DNA of 64,000 bases from Fidelibacterota bacterium (GTDB taxonomy: Bacteria > Fidelibacterota > Marinisomatia > SCGC-AAA003-L08 > JACNLC01): the NCBI GenBank assembly GCA_018657495.1, contig JABHXA010000003.1, forward strand, positions 229,182 to 293,181. The letters run 5' to 3'. The translations under genes and the position numbers were made by a program. This document shows, in pieces, positions 28,882 to 38,367 of this stretch. Positions within the stretch are counted from its first letter, which is position 1. The number at the start of each line of letters is the position of its first letter. The notes beneath the pieces were generated by a model, which was not told where the DNA came from, did no database searches, and worked only from the letters and a program-made list of their open reading frames with translations.

Positions 28882-30778
28882 AAGGATCCAATATCAAATT
28901 GATTAGATTAATCACATCCAGAATATTGATTTCTGCATCCTGGTTCAAATCTGCAAGCTGTAACTGTTCATCAGAATATTCCTGTTCACCAAGAATAAAA
29001 TTCATGAGAAAAATGATATCCAGTATATTGACCTGGTCATCCTGATTTATATCACCGTAAGAGGGAATATTCTGAATGGTTCGGGAAAAAAATATTTGAA
29101 AAATTCCGTTATCCATCTCAGACCACACACAAAATAATTCTCCTTGATAAATATCAATATACGGATTTTGAGCAAAAGTATTGGATTGAACAGTATTGTC
29201 ATTTACCTGCTGTCTGTTGAATATTCCCTGTTCATACGTTTTGCCAAAACCATAATATATATTCTGATTTGACTGAGTCGATTCCACCCAAACCGAATGG
29301 AGATACTCTTCATCAAATACTATAGATGGTGATCCCTGCCATTGGCTGATTTGGACTGGGTCTACCGGTGAAGGCAGTTCAAACCATGAGTCGTCCTGTA
29401 CTCCAAAAAGGATATAGGTCTGCTCAGGATCGAAAATTGAAAATGCACTGGCTATTCTATTGTAATTCAATTCGAGAACCGGTCTTGAGGGTGGGCAAAC
29501 ATCAGTGCTCCATTCGGACCAGTAAAGGGGCCCAGTCCAGTATACCTCTGTTGATCCATGAAATATTTTTGAAACAAACGGATCACTCTCGTTATAAATA
29601 AAATTTCTAAAGGCAATAAAAATATCACCATCATTTGAAAACTCCATATCAGGAGCGCCTGTGGGACAAGGTGTACCATATCCCCCAGTTAAATCCATTT
29701 CAATATCAGGGTTGAATGACGAACTACTGTCATTGGACCAGGCATATCGGGTGCCAGCTATCTCATCATTTTCGAACACGTAATATAAAAGATGATATAT
29801 GCCATCCGGGGCAATTTCGAATTCAGGAAATCGTGATGACAGTTGTGGGTTACTGACCTCCCGGTTTTCTACAAAGGTGAGGCCGCCATCAAATGATTCC
29901 GAAATAAAAATAGCATTACTTGAAAGCCGTGTGTCTGTCCACAATATTATGATCTTTTCATTATTAGTTTTCAGAACTGGCTGGTCTTCTAATGCATTCA
30001 GTACAGATCCTTCAATAGAATTTATCATTACAGGATCGGAAAATGTTTCACCAAAGTCATCCGAACGCGAATAATAAATATTTGCAAAGTTTTCTTCTCC
30101 TTGAAACCAAACAAGATGCATTTGGCCGTTATCATCAAAATTTATGAGGGGATTTGTTTGGTTTGTATCAGAATAATCAAAAGGTTGAATATCCGAATTA
30201 AAGTAGAAATCTGGTTCCATATCTTCGTTAATTGATAATTGGCTCATTCCAAGCAGAATACCCGATTCGATGGCAGGATAATGACGACCGAAACTTATGT
30301 GGATGATTTCCATGTCCTTGTTTAAGATGACATTTTTGGGATATGGCGGTCCAAACCAGTCAACAAAATTTTCGTCTTCAGAATCATCAATAATTACCGG
30401 ATATCCATCTTCACCAAGATTGAACCAGTCAGAACAATTCATGGTTTCAGTCCACAGAATACCAGCCTGGATATAAACCAGTCCCTGGTCAGAATACATT
30501 TGTGCTAAATCTTCGTTATCTGGAACCTCCAGCTGGCAGGTATATCAGGTGGGTGCAAAAACATCTAACCAGATAACATATTCATCACCGCCATTAATAT
30601 TGTGATTATAACTGGAAAGGTTTAATATATCGTCACCACCAGCACAAACGGAAAGATCGAGATTTTGATGCTCTAAGGTTATGGTATTTCCCAATTCGTA
30701 TACTTGTGATATAGAAAATCCTGTCAATATTGTCAAAAACACAAAAATGTGTCTAATTACGATATATATTGTTTTCAT
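28871..30778 (-). CDS. Secreted thioredoxin-like/propeller/dockerin protein with in-frame TGA (candidate selenoprotein)
   Basis: Reading through one TGA (codon at 30547-30545) gives a 635-aa protein. Residues 1-24 are a signal peptide. About 60-175 form a thioredoxin/TlpA-like fold with VIWLDVFAPT, then the TGA, then YTCQLEVPDNEDLAQMY, and a likely cis-Pro in PPYPKNVILN. About 190-540 hold BNR/sialidase-type propeller repeats (WFQGEENFANIYYSRSDDFG). The end carries two dockerin-like calcium repeats (GDINQDDQVNILDIIF and ADLNQDAEINILDVIN). The TGA falls exactly where the first Cys of CxxC belongs, giving UxxC if read as selenocysteine. A hairpin follows the TGA. The alternative is a nonsense mutation or sequencing error that makes this a pseudogene. 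No selA, selB or selD gene lies in the window. Confidence 0.7.
30520..30547 (-). promoter_or_regulatory. Candidate bacterial SECIS element directly after the TGA
   Basis: On the minus strand, 17 bases after the TGA, the apical hairpin CTGGAGGTTCCAG (30532-30520) has a 5-bp stem CTGGA/TCCAG and loop GGT. The formate dehydrogenase SECIS of E. coli likewise presents GGU in an apical loop about 18 bases after UGA. The lower stem is weak here, so the match is suggestive only. Confidence 0.45.
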
Positions 30779-31009
30779 TATTACATCTCTGCCTAAATAA
30801 TTGAAATTTGGTAAATAATAAACAAAACCCGTTACGAATCTGGCCGATAAACTTAATTATATTTTTTGCTTATTATAGTGTCAGGGAAATGACAAAATAT
30901 ATTTTATCAGCATCTTTAGTAAGCAATTTCGATCTGTGGCTTATAAGGATTGTCAGTAAGATTGGATGATATCCATCGACTTTAAAATAATTGATGTAGA
31001 TTTTCTAAC

Positions 31010-32830
31010 TCAGGCTGGCTGAAGAACATTCCTTTCAATTATCATCTTCACATCGTAAAGCGTATTTTCAATTTCTTCAAGTTGAAGCAGTGCATCAATT
31101 TTCAGATCCTGAAAAGTCTGTTCTGCATTTGAAAATAATTCGTGATAGTACTTAATACCATCCAATAGGTTCTCTCTGAATTTTTGGAAATACTTTACCT
31201 GTTTTTCAGAAATAGTTCCATGCAGTTCGTTTATATTATCAACTAAATAGTTAACATATAAGGTGAGTTCTTTTATAAACATATGCGGTCTATCGGTTCT
31301 ATCAATTATATTGATTTTTCCGTATATATGGTCGACCATTTTTTTCAAGGATATTACTTTTGAGAAATATGCCATATTGGGACCGGGACAAATTGATACC
31401 GCTTCACCATCTGCTTTCAAATCCATTTTATTAACATGTTGGACTGATGTCCCAAGTCCAAGGCATAAACATGCTTTGTCAGTGATTTTTTTAACCATCT
31501 GATTAAACTCATGCATAGATAGGTTTTGAGTTTTTAATTCTTCAATCTTAAAATTTTGATATTTTCTGGAAGCAGTACAAATGGGTAAATCGGTGAATTC
31601 AGTGTTGGATTTAAGATATTTCTTAGGACATGGGCTTCCGGGGTTACCTTTTTCCACCAGTGTTTCCTTTTCAATATCCTTTGTATTTCCACGTATAGTG
31701 TTAAAAGGGACTCCTAATGGTGAAATTTTACTCAGGTATAAGTCGTCTTCTTGGGCATTTTGCAGTAATTGTTCAGTAGTTTTATCCACATTAGCTGCCT
31801 CTGGGACTAATAAAAAGGGAGTTGCCCATCCAACAGAATCAAGACCATAATTTTCCATGAGAAACTCATGTTCATCCGAGGTTCCGACACCACCTTGAGC
31901 GGTAATCATCATGGACGGAACGTCTTCAGGGAGGAAGCGGTCTTTTTTTGTTAAGGCCATTGTGAAAATTTCGTACAGGGTGTTTTGCAGGATTGCACGA
32001 TTTTCTTTAAATTCTTGAAGTATGGGACCCATTAGGTATCCATCAGAAGCAAACGCATGTCCACCACAGTTCAGTCCTGATTCTAATCTGAATTCTGAAA
32101 CCCATAGACCTTTTTTTGCCAGAAACTTTCCCTGTATTAATGCTGACCGGTAATCACTTACTTTGATGACAATTTTCTTTTTGATATATCCTGTTTTATC
32201 AGGATAAAAATCTTCAAAATGCTCCATATACCCATACAACCTTGGGTTCATTCCTGCTGAAAATATGACTGAGGAATCAAGGTCACTCATGGCGAATCCT
32301 CTTAAGGCAGCATGAGCATCGTTATGTTCAATGGTGAGTTTTTCTTTTTTCTTGTTAAAGTTGGTTTTATCAACTTTCGTCATAATGTTAACATCGATTC
32401 CACCAGGACGTAGATTTTCACCTATCCATGATTGCAGTTTGTCACCATAATTATACTTGTTTTTAATTCTTTGAAATTCTTTTTGCAGGGTTGAATAATC
32501 CGGGAGCATGTCGAAATACTTGCCAATTTCTGGGTTTTTTTCAGCATGACTGTTTTTTAATTCAGAAAATTTTTTCTTCACCAAGTCGTTAACAAGATTG
32601 AGGTAGGCTGTGATTCTTTTGGCGCGGAAATCTTCGATTTTTGTGGAAATCTCGTTAAAAGGAATATCCATTTTCTCGCTGTAATATTTTCTCATTTTCT
32701 CTACAAGCACATCATCGATAATTGAAATCACTGATGAGATACCAAGATGGGCCACCTTTAATGGTGTATCAATTGTAAAACCTGTTCCCATTACTGGGAT
32801 ATGAAAGGTGTGTCCTTTCGATTTTTTCAT
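31010..32830 (-). CDS. Conserved protein with flavin-dependent TIM-barrel features (nitronate monooxygenase-like)
   Basis: The 606-aa protein has the phrases FHIPVMGTGFTIDTPLKVA near the N terminus and MITAQGGVGTSDEHEFLMENYGLDSVG in the middle. These resemble the FMN-phosphate-binding part of nitronate monooxygenase/2-nitropropane dioxygenase barrels (AQGGxGT and a following VG-AT motif). Cysteines in SPCPKKYL, LPICTAS and KACLCLG could hold a metal or cluster. The C-terminal 130 residues are helical. There is no signal peptide. I do not recognise a characterised member of this long family. It is at the end of a minus-strand gene row. Confidence 0.65.
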   Translation of the reverse strand: MKKSKGHTFHIPVMGTGFTIDTPLKVAHLGISSVISIIDDVLVEKMRKYYSEKMDIPFNEISTKIEDFRAKRITAYLNLVNDLVKKKFSELKNSHAEKNPEIGKYFDMLPDYSTLQKEFQRIKNKYNYGDKLQSWIGENLRPGGIDVNIMTKVDKTNFNKKKEKLTIEHNDAHAALRGFAMSDLDSSVIFSAGMNPRLYGYMEHFEDFYPDKTGYIKKKIVIKVSDYRSALIQGKFLAKKGLWVSEFRLESGLNCGGHAFASDGYLMGPILQEFKENRAILQNTLYEIFTMALTKKDRFLPEDVPSMMITAQGGVGTSDEHEFLMENYGLDSVGWATPFLLVPEAANVDKTTEQLLQNAQEDDLYLSKISPLGVPFNTIRGNTKDIEKETLVEKGNPGSPCPKKYLKSNTEFTDLPICTASRKYQNFKIEELKTQNLSMHEFNQMVKKITDKACLCLGLGTSVQHVNKMDLKADGEAVSICPGPNMAYFSKVISLKKMVDHIYGKINIIDRTDRPHMFIKELTLYVNYLVDNINELHGTISEKQVKYFQKFRENLLDGIKYYHELFSNAEQTFQDLKIDALLQLEEIENTLYDVKMIIERNVLQPA

Positions 32831-32948
32831 TTATTCCTCATAATTGATTGTGATGAATGGATGTCATTAAAGCGTGTAATTGCAAAGCAAGTAATTTAAC
32901 AGTGTTTGTATATACGAAACTTCTCAAACTGGTGAGACGATTTTTAAT

Positions 32949-33554
32949 TCATTTTTGTGGTCGCCTCTTTATGGCCAAAATCTGTACAACTGCGCTGGTA
33001 CCGCAATGCAAACTTCCTTCATTTATTTTTCTTATTAATTCAACACCATGAATTATATCCAATTCACTCAGATCACATTTTAATTGCTGCAGCGACATCA
33101 TCAGGGCCGCCACTCGAGGACCGCCGGTGTTATAATTCAGTTGATCCTTTGTGTATGCTTCTAAAAGGAAGATTCCATTCTGACGTAATCCTGCGACGCT
33201 GTTTTTAAGAATTTTAGATCTCAAGTCTGGTGATGTGTGGCAGAAGATAGATATGATACCGTCCCATTTTTGACATCCAATTGTAAAATTTGACAGGTCT
33301 TCACAAATTGTGGTTAGTGATACATCGTTTTCCCTGGAAAGATTTTGTGCTTTTTTTAATGCAACAATGGACGAATCTACTGCGGTAACATTAAATCCAC
33401 ATTTTGCAAGATAAACGGCATTTCGTCCCTCGCCTTCACCTAGAGACAATATATTTTTACCTGAAAAAATACCGCTATTTTCGGAAAGAAAAATATTAGG
33501 ATCTTTTCCGTATACATATTCATCCAAATCATAACGGACATCCCATTTATTCAT
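32949..33554 (-). CDS. Class I SAM-dependent methyltransferase (TehB-like)
   Basis: The 201-aa protein has the Rossmann methyltransferase fold, with motif I NILSLGEGEGRNAVYLA (about 33-49) and the acidic end of strand 2 in VTAVDSS. The small size and N-terminal phrase WDVRYDLDEYVYGKDPN resemble TehB/tellurite-resistance-type methyltransferases. The substrate is unknown. Its start overlaps the stop of the AlkD-like gene by 4 bp. Confidence 0.85.
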   Translation of the reverse strand: MNKWDVRYDLDEYVYGKDPNIFLSENSGIFSGKNILSLGEGEGRNAVYLAKCGFNVTAVDSSIVALKKAQNLSRENDVSLTTICEDLSNFTIGCQKWDGIISIFCHTSPDLRSKILKNSVAGLRQNGIFLLEAYTKDQLNYNTGGPRVAALMMSLQQLKCDLSELDIIHGVELIRKINEGSLHCGTSAVVQILAIKRRPQK

Positions 33555-34315
33555 GATTGTAAATGTTTCAATTTAGTTAAGAATTTCTGTCTATCATCGT
33601 TCAAGTATTTGGTCGCGTTTTTTATTGTTTCGACGGTAAATTTTGAAATGTTAGTATTTATAAAGGATGTTACAAACACTGCATCATGTTTTGATATTTC
33701 TCTTAAAAGCCAACCAACGGATGTTTTGGCAAATCGCTCATCTCTTTTGATGAGAGTCTGACAATTGTTTTCTATTATTGGATAGTAATGTGCCTCTTTG
33801 GCAACCTTTATAAAGGGCACGACAGATGATCTTGCCTTCCACAAATATTCATCATCTTTCCATTTTGATAATGCTACACCAAATTCTTTGCCGTATTTTT
33901 TTAAGGTAGATCCCAGAACTCTGACACAGAACCAATCACAAATATTCCAATCAAAAATTAAATGTCTGTCATAAATATTCTCATAGCCATTATAAAGATC
34001 TTTCCAATCAACCCTATCCACCAGATAATTTTCAATATAGAGAATACCGGCAAGTTTATCTTCTGCTTTTTCGCCTGTGAATAATGACAATGCAATATCA
34101 TACTGATCGGCATAAGTCATATCATAGATTTTGCAATCGTTTCGCCAATTCACTAGAAGTGCTCGAATTTGAGGGATACCAATACCCCTGAATTCAATCA
34201 CATACTTCATGTATTTTTGCCACCAATTTCGAGTTTTTTCTAATGACAACTCATCCATCATTAAAAATAGTTTCCGGGTCAAATCACCATAATGATCATG
34301 GGTTTTTATCTTCAT
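33551..34315 (-). CDS. AlkD-like DNA alkylation repair protein
   Basis: The 254-aa helical-repeat (HEAT-like) protein resembles the AlkC/AlkD DNA glycosylases, which remove alkylated bases. Typical features are GIGIPQIRALLVNW near residue 45 and the central WNICDWFCVRVLG, whose Asp corresponds to the catalytic Asp region of AlkD. The partner genes (two methyltransferases) are on the same strand with small gaps or overlaps. Some family members have lost activity, so function is inferred. Confidence 0.82.
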   Translation of the reverse strand: MKIKTHDHYGDLTRKLFLMMDELSLEKTRNWWQKYMKYVIEFRGIGIPQIRALLVNWRNDCKIYDMTYADQYDIALSLFTGEKAEDKLAGILYIENYLVDRVDWKDLYNGYENIYDRHLIFDWNICDWFCVRVLGSTLKKYGKEFGVALSKWKDDEYLWKARSSVVPFIKVAKEAHYYPIIENNCQTLIKRDERFAKTSVGWLLREISKHDAVFVTSFINTNISKFTVETIKNATKYLNDDRQKFLTKLKHLQS

Positions 34316-34334
34316 TAAAATAAATAGAGCTGTC

Positions 34335-35105
34335 TCATTGCTTATTCAATTTGAAAGCAACTGAATAGGGTCTGGTCTGGCAGTTATTTAATTTTTCAGG
34401 ATCTATCATTGTATCTTTATTGGGGAGGGTCAATCTCGGTTCTTCAAATTCTGTTACTTCAAATCCAGCTGATTTAAAAACCTTCCAATAGTCTGATAAT
34501 GGTCTATGGAACCAGATAAAGTCATTTTTAAAATGGGCCCACGGGGGGTCAGTGCATCTCCTTTGTTCAAAATATGAAAAATCCCATTGATATGAGACTT
34601 GTTTCCTGCTGCCAATTTTAGTTGATTTTCCCTGCGGAAATGCCGGGTGTGAAAATATCAGAACTGCTACTGCCTTCTCTTTGAGTATTCTGTAAAATGA
34701 AGATATCGCTCCTTTTAGATCAGGTAAATCCATTAGAACATAATTGCAAACAATCAGGTCGAAATGATTATCCTTAATTGATTTTAAATTGGAGCATGAA
34801 TCTACTAAAAATGAAATATCCTGACCTGCTGATTTTGAATTTTCTGTGGCAATTTGAATCATTTTGGGGGAAAAGTCTACACCGGTGACGATGGCACCCT
34901 TTTCTGCTAACTTCAGAGATAAATAACCGGTTCCACAACCAGCATCTAATACCGTCAACCCATTTACATCACCGGCAAATTCCCATAATACTGGATCTGA
35001 ATTCAGTCTCCGGTTTACATCTCCGTCTAAACCAACCTGGGTATGCCAATCAGAAGCTATTGAGTCCCAGAATTCTCGGGTGTCATCATGTTTTTCAATT
35101 TTCAT
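34335..35105 (-). CDS. Class I SAM-dependent methyltransferase
   Basis: The 256-aa protein has motif I LTVLDAGCGTGYLSLKLAEKG (about 50-70, quoted in part), VTGVDFSPKMI, and the post-motif FDLIVCNYVLMDLPD. The family matches UbiE/COQ5-like or small-molecule methyltransferases. The substrate cannot be deduced. It overlaps the stop of the GGDEF-like gene by 11 bp and lies 19 bp before the AlkD-like gene, so it is part of a four-gene row. Confidence 0.88.
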   Translation of the reverse strand: MKIEKHDDTREFWDSIASDWHTQVGLDGDVNRRLNSDPVLWEFAGDVNGLTVLDAGCGTGYLSLKLAEKGAIVTGVDFSPKMIQIATENSKSAGQDISFLVDSCSNLKSIKDNHFDLIVCNYVLMDLPDLKGAISSFYRILKEKAVAVLIFSHPAFPQGKSTKIGSRKQVSYQWDFSYFEQRRCTDPPWAHFKNDFIWFHRPLSDYWKVFKSAGFEVTEFEEPRLTLPNKDTMIDPEKLNNCQTRPYSVAFKLNKQ

Positions 35106-35931
35106 TTAATTGATGACAGACTATTTTATTTCGTCCTGTATCCTTAGCCTCAAACAATGAATTGTCAGCTTTTTCGACTAATTCTTTGGCAGAAGCAATA
35201 TTTTCATCAATGCCTGCAACTCCCCCGCTAATTGATACTTCAAAGCTATTCTCGTTATTTTTCTCATCGGCGGGAATCATTTTTAGTTTTGTTACCGCCT
35301 CTCCTAATCTTTCAGCAAGGCGTAGAATCGCAGCGATAGGAGTGTGTGGAGTGATAACAAGGATTTCTTTGCTTTCAAAACGAGCCACTACATCTGTATC
35401 CCGAATCATTTTTGATATTAATTTACCAACCTGCCTTAATACTTCGTCCCCAGTCTGTTGTCCATAGGTATCATTGACCACATGGAAATGATCAATATCA
35501 ACCAGCATAATAGATAAATTGTGACCGTATCTCTTGGCTCTTTCCACTTCTTCAATGAGGCGTTTATTGGAATATTTGAAATTATGAATACCAATGAGGT
35601 CATCCATGATATTTTCATGCTCAAGTTTCGAGATGCGTTTTGCATCAATTGTGGTTTGAAGTGAAAGACTTGTTATCTGGTAGAGGAAAATTGATGCAAA
35701 AAAGAATAGAATGGGCACGACTATATCCGGGTCGTGATTAAAATCTGTCCAATAGGAAAATAGAAAAACAATATATCCGGTAATAAATAGAAGTATGAGT
35801 GCCCCCAATATATCCCATTTATATCTCAACTTTGCATTTGGTAAATGAGTAATCAAACGCCGGATTGGAATTAGCGACAAAGCCATAATAATCCCACTGA
35901 TAAGGATTGTAATATTATATAACAGTATCAT
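35095..35931 (-). CDS. Membrane GGDEF-domain protein with degenerate active site
   Basis: The 278-aa protein has two to four N-terminal membrane helices (about 3-80), then a GGDEF domain (about 115-275) with DIDHFHVVNDTYGQQTGDEVL. The catalytic GGDEF signature is replaced by ESKEI in ARFESKEILVI. The inhibitory I-site RxxD (RDTD), five residues before it, is intact. Known GGDEF biochemistry predicts loss of diguanylate cyclase activity, so it may be a c-di-GMP receptor. It is the first gene of the row with the methyltransferase and AlkD-like genes. Confidence 0.88.
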   Translation of the reverse strand: MILLYNITILISGIIMALSLIPIRRLITHLPNAKLRYKWDILGALILLFITGYIVFLFSYWTDFNHDPDIVVPILFFFASIFLYQITSLSLQTTIDAKRISKLEHENIMDDLIGIHNFKYSNKRLIEEVERAKRYGHNLSIMLVDIDHFHVVNDTYGQQTGDEVLRQVGKLISKMIRDTDVVARFESKEILVITPHTPIAAILRLAERLGEAVTKLKMIPADEKNNENSFEVSISGGVAGIDENIASAKELVEKADNSLFEAKDTGRNKIVCHQLNEN

Positions 35932-36154
35932 TTTCTACTTTTCCTTTTTTACCTTTATTGTGATTTTACAGTACAATTAAGTTATCAATTATTAGAGTAC
36001 TTAATCGTATATCTTAAATTCAGATTCATAATGTATTCAATAACTCAGACCATCAAAACACTAGAATGATAATAATCGAATTTGAGAGAAGGGTAGTTCT
36101 GGATTTGTTAGTAAAAGTTATGTAGGGAGGTGGAGAGGATGTATTAGAATTTCA

Positions 36155-37402
36155 TCAGTTAGAAAAATCAGATAGGCGTTTTTCAACTACAGATAATTTC
36201 TTATTGGCATTTATTTCTACAAATGCAGTTTTAGCGTTCTGATAATTTTCTTTGGCTCTATCAATATTTCCTCGTTTATAGTCATGTTCACCCATTTCAA
36301 AAAGAGTTTCACCTAAACTTAGAGGGAAGTGATATTGTTTATTTATTTTGAGGCTTGTATTAAAGAATGATTCTGCCAGATTATCCTGATCCATATCGCT
36401 GTTTATCATTCCAAGTATTTTATAAATATCACCACAGCTGACCTTATCTCCGATGTCATGGAAAAGATGGAATGCTGTTGTGGCCAGATCGGCACTTGAA
36501 TGATAATCTTTCATTCTATATGATATTTCTGCTTTCTCTAAATAGGATAATGCCAACAGCGGGATATCATTTAATTCCCTGGATATATCTATACTGAGCT
36601 TGAGGTTGGCACTGGCTTCATCATATTCACCACTGAATTTATTTACGATGGAAAGATTGTGATGGACCCTGGCAAGCATATCTAAATCATCATCTTCTCT
36701 GAGGTCAGGTAAGAGACTCTCAAAGTTTTCTCTGGCCTCTTCATAATTACCCATCATGATTGATACATTGGATAAATTTAATATGGCATTCTGGAATTCT
36801 GATTTTATATTATTCCGTCTGGCGATTGTCTTGGCTTCCCTGAAATCTGTAATTGCATCAATATACTGGGCACCACTTTCCATCTTTAATATACCCATTG
36901 AATTTATCACTGAGGCCATACCCTGCGCTGACCCCAGCTCCTTATATATCGCTAATGATTTCTTATACTCTGTATCCGCTGATTCATATTCATTCTTTGA
37001 AAGGAAGATATCGCCGTATACAGCATGAGAATCGGCATTAGTTTTTTTATCTATGAATGAACTATACAATGAGAATAAAGACTTTAGTACTCCTTCGGCC
37101 TTATTTCTTCTACCAAACTGAATAGATATATTGACTATCTCAAACAGGAAAATAGTATAGTCTGATCCATTCAGGTAATTGGCAGCATGGGTGATTATGT
37201 TCTCAAAATCAATATCTCTAAATAATACTGCCTTTGATTCCTCAGTAGATACATCATCCTGAGGGTTAAGCCAGACATCCTTTAGGAATTTCTCGCGCTC
37301 ATCCTTGATCTTTGAGTAACTGCCTCCAAAACTACTGCCGCATGATGCGGAAGCCGTATCAAAGACTTTTACTAAAAATGCCTGGTTGAGGTTTGTTTTC
37401 AT
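36155..37402 (-). CDS. Tetratricopeptide-repeat protein
   Basis: The 415-aa soluble protein is made of about eight TPR units from residue 80 on (examples: AVYGDIFLSKNEYESADTEYKKSL and HNLSIVNKFSGEYDEASANLKLS, each quoted in part). There is no signal peptide, enzyme domain or DNA-binding domain. TPR arrays bind partner proteins. It is 53 bp downstream of the lipoprotein gene on the same strand and is probably expressed from the same sigma-54-type promoter. Confidence 0.85.
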   Translation of the reverse strand: MKTNLNQAFLVKVFDTASASCGSSFGGSYSKIKDEREKFLKDVWLNPQDDVSTEESKAVLFRDIDFENIITHAANYLNGSDYTIFLFEIVNISIQFGRRNKAEGVLKSLFSLYSSFIDKKTNADSHAVYGDIFLSKNEYESADTEYKKSLAIYKELGSAQGMASVINSMGILKMESGAQYIDAITDFREAKTIARRNNIKSEFQNAILNLSNVSIMMGNYEEARENFESLLPDLREDDDLDMLARVHHNLSIVNKFSGEYDEASANLKLSIDISRELNDIPLLALSYLEKAEISYRMKDYHSSADLATTAFHLFHDIGDKVSCGDIYKILGMINSDMDQDNLAESFFNTSLKINKQYHFPLSLGETLFEMGEHDYKRGNIDRAKENYQNAKTAFVEINANKKLSVVEKRLSDFSN

Positions 37403-37455
37403 TGATATTGATTTTTTAATGAACTCATTGTTTAGAAATTATCTACAATTGATAA

Positions 37456-38067
37456 TTAGTCTTCCTCATTAACAATAATTCTTTTTCCCCAGGCAAATCG
37501 GGTAAAATGATCAATTTGAAATGACAGAGTTTCATCTTCAAAGTTTACTTCAAGCGCATTTACTTCAAACCATGTTTCACCATCATCCTGGCTATAAAAT
37601 GCTTCAAATTCTTCATCATCGGCTAACTCAAGATATGACCAGGAAAGTGTAACTACTACGTCTGAAAGAAACTCCATACTGGGTAGAAAGTCAACTTCAG
37701 CGCCATCCTGGTTATGGTTCTCAACTACAATAACTTCAACGGTAACCATTGTGTTTTCACCAAGAGCTTCGGCGGGTATTTCAACAGTGTTGTCAAATGT
37801 TACTGATCCTCCAACTGAACCACCATTATTGGCTACAATCATATGTGAATGACTGCCCCGGGCAAGTTGATTCATTTGGGATTTGGCTTCAGCATTCCAG
37901 CCTATACGCTGAAATTGATCATTGGGTATACCAACAGGTTGAGAAATTGAGTTAATTTCATCCTGAGGTTCCATGATACCATTATTATCACAAGAATATG
38001 CTGAAAACAGTATTAACAATCCCATTATGACAATTTGTATAAGTTGGTTGCGTTTTGTAATCTTCAT
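37456..38067 (-). CDS. Hypothetical lipoprotein with ZU5-like domain
   Basis: The 203-aa protein has a lipoprotein signal (lipobox FSAYSC near residue 26). The central domain begins GGSVGGSVTFDNTVEIPAEAL and resembles ZU5-type beta domains. The rest is acidic. A sigma-54-type promoter lies 50 bp upstream, and the NtrC-type regulator gene is the next gene in that direction. The function is unknown; an envelope role is likely. Confidence 0.78.
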   Translation of the reverse strand: MKITKRNQLIQIVIMGLLILFSAYSCDNNGIMEPQDEINSISQPVGIPNDQFQRIGWNAEAKSQMNQLARGSHSHMIVANNGGSVGGSVTFDNTVEIPAEALGENTMVTVEVIVVENHNQDGAEVDFLPSMEFLSDVVVTLSWSYLELADDEEFEAFYSQDDGETWFEVNALEVNFEDETLSFQIDHFTRFAWGKRIIVNEED

Positions 38068-38116
38068 TTTATCTTCCTTTTATTTTCAAAATTAATTGAC
38101 TAAATTCACATCTATT

Positions 38117-38133
38117 AGGCAATATTTGTGCCG
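38117..38133 (-). promoter_or_regulatory. Sigma-54 (RpoN) type promoter
   Basis: The minus-strand sequence GGCACAAATATTGC has the -24 GG and -12 GC elements at the required spacing (10 bases between) and matches TGGCAC-N5-TTGC closely. It lies about 50 bp before the lipoprotein gene starting at 38067. The adjacent gene encodes a sigma-54 activator, which makes the assignment plausible. Confidence 0.62.
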
Positions 38134-38367
38134 CGGCAGTTATATATATGATATATGATGAAATACAGCGCTATTAATGCATATACGATAACTAGAATTC
38201 TCTGGAAATATCATCTATATCGTTGATAATACGTTGCATACCACATTTTCTAAGTTTATTAACCGGAATCTCAACTTTATAATATATTGTGGGGGATATG
38301 GCTCGGTGCGGGGATAATTGCCCGGGTGAAGTGGCGCAATTCAAAAAAGCCTACCGTTTTACATGTA
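38134..38367. other. Spacer between the sigma-54 promoter and the response-regulator gene
   Basis: This 234-bp region has no coding frame I trust. An inverted repeat ATTGC...GCAAT (38317-38321 with 38336-38340) lies about 195 bp upstream of the -24 element, a distance usual for enhancer sites of sigma-54 activators. It could be an activator binding site, but I have only one copy as evidence. Confidence 0.35.

Noticed and set aside
30545..30547. Simple nonsense mutation of a Trp codon in the dockerin protein
   Set aside because: The position aligns with the first Cys of CxxC and not with the conserved Trp, so selenocysteine fits better. It is not excluded without reads or homologues.
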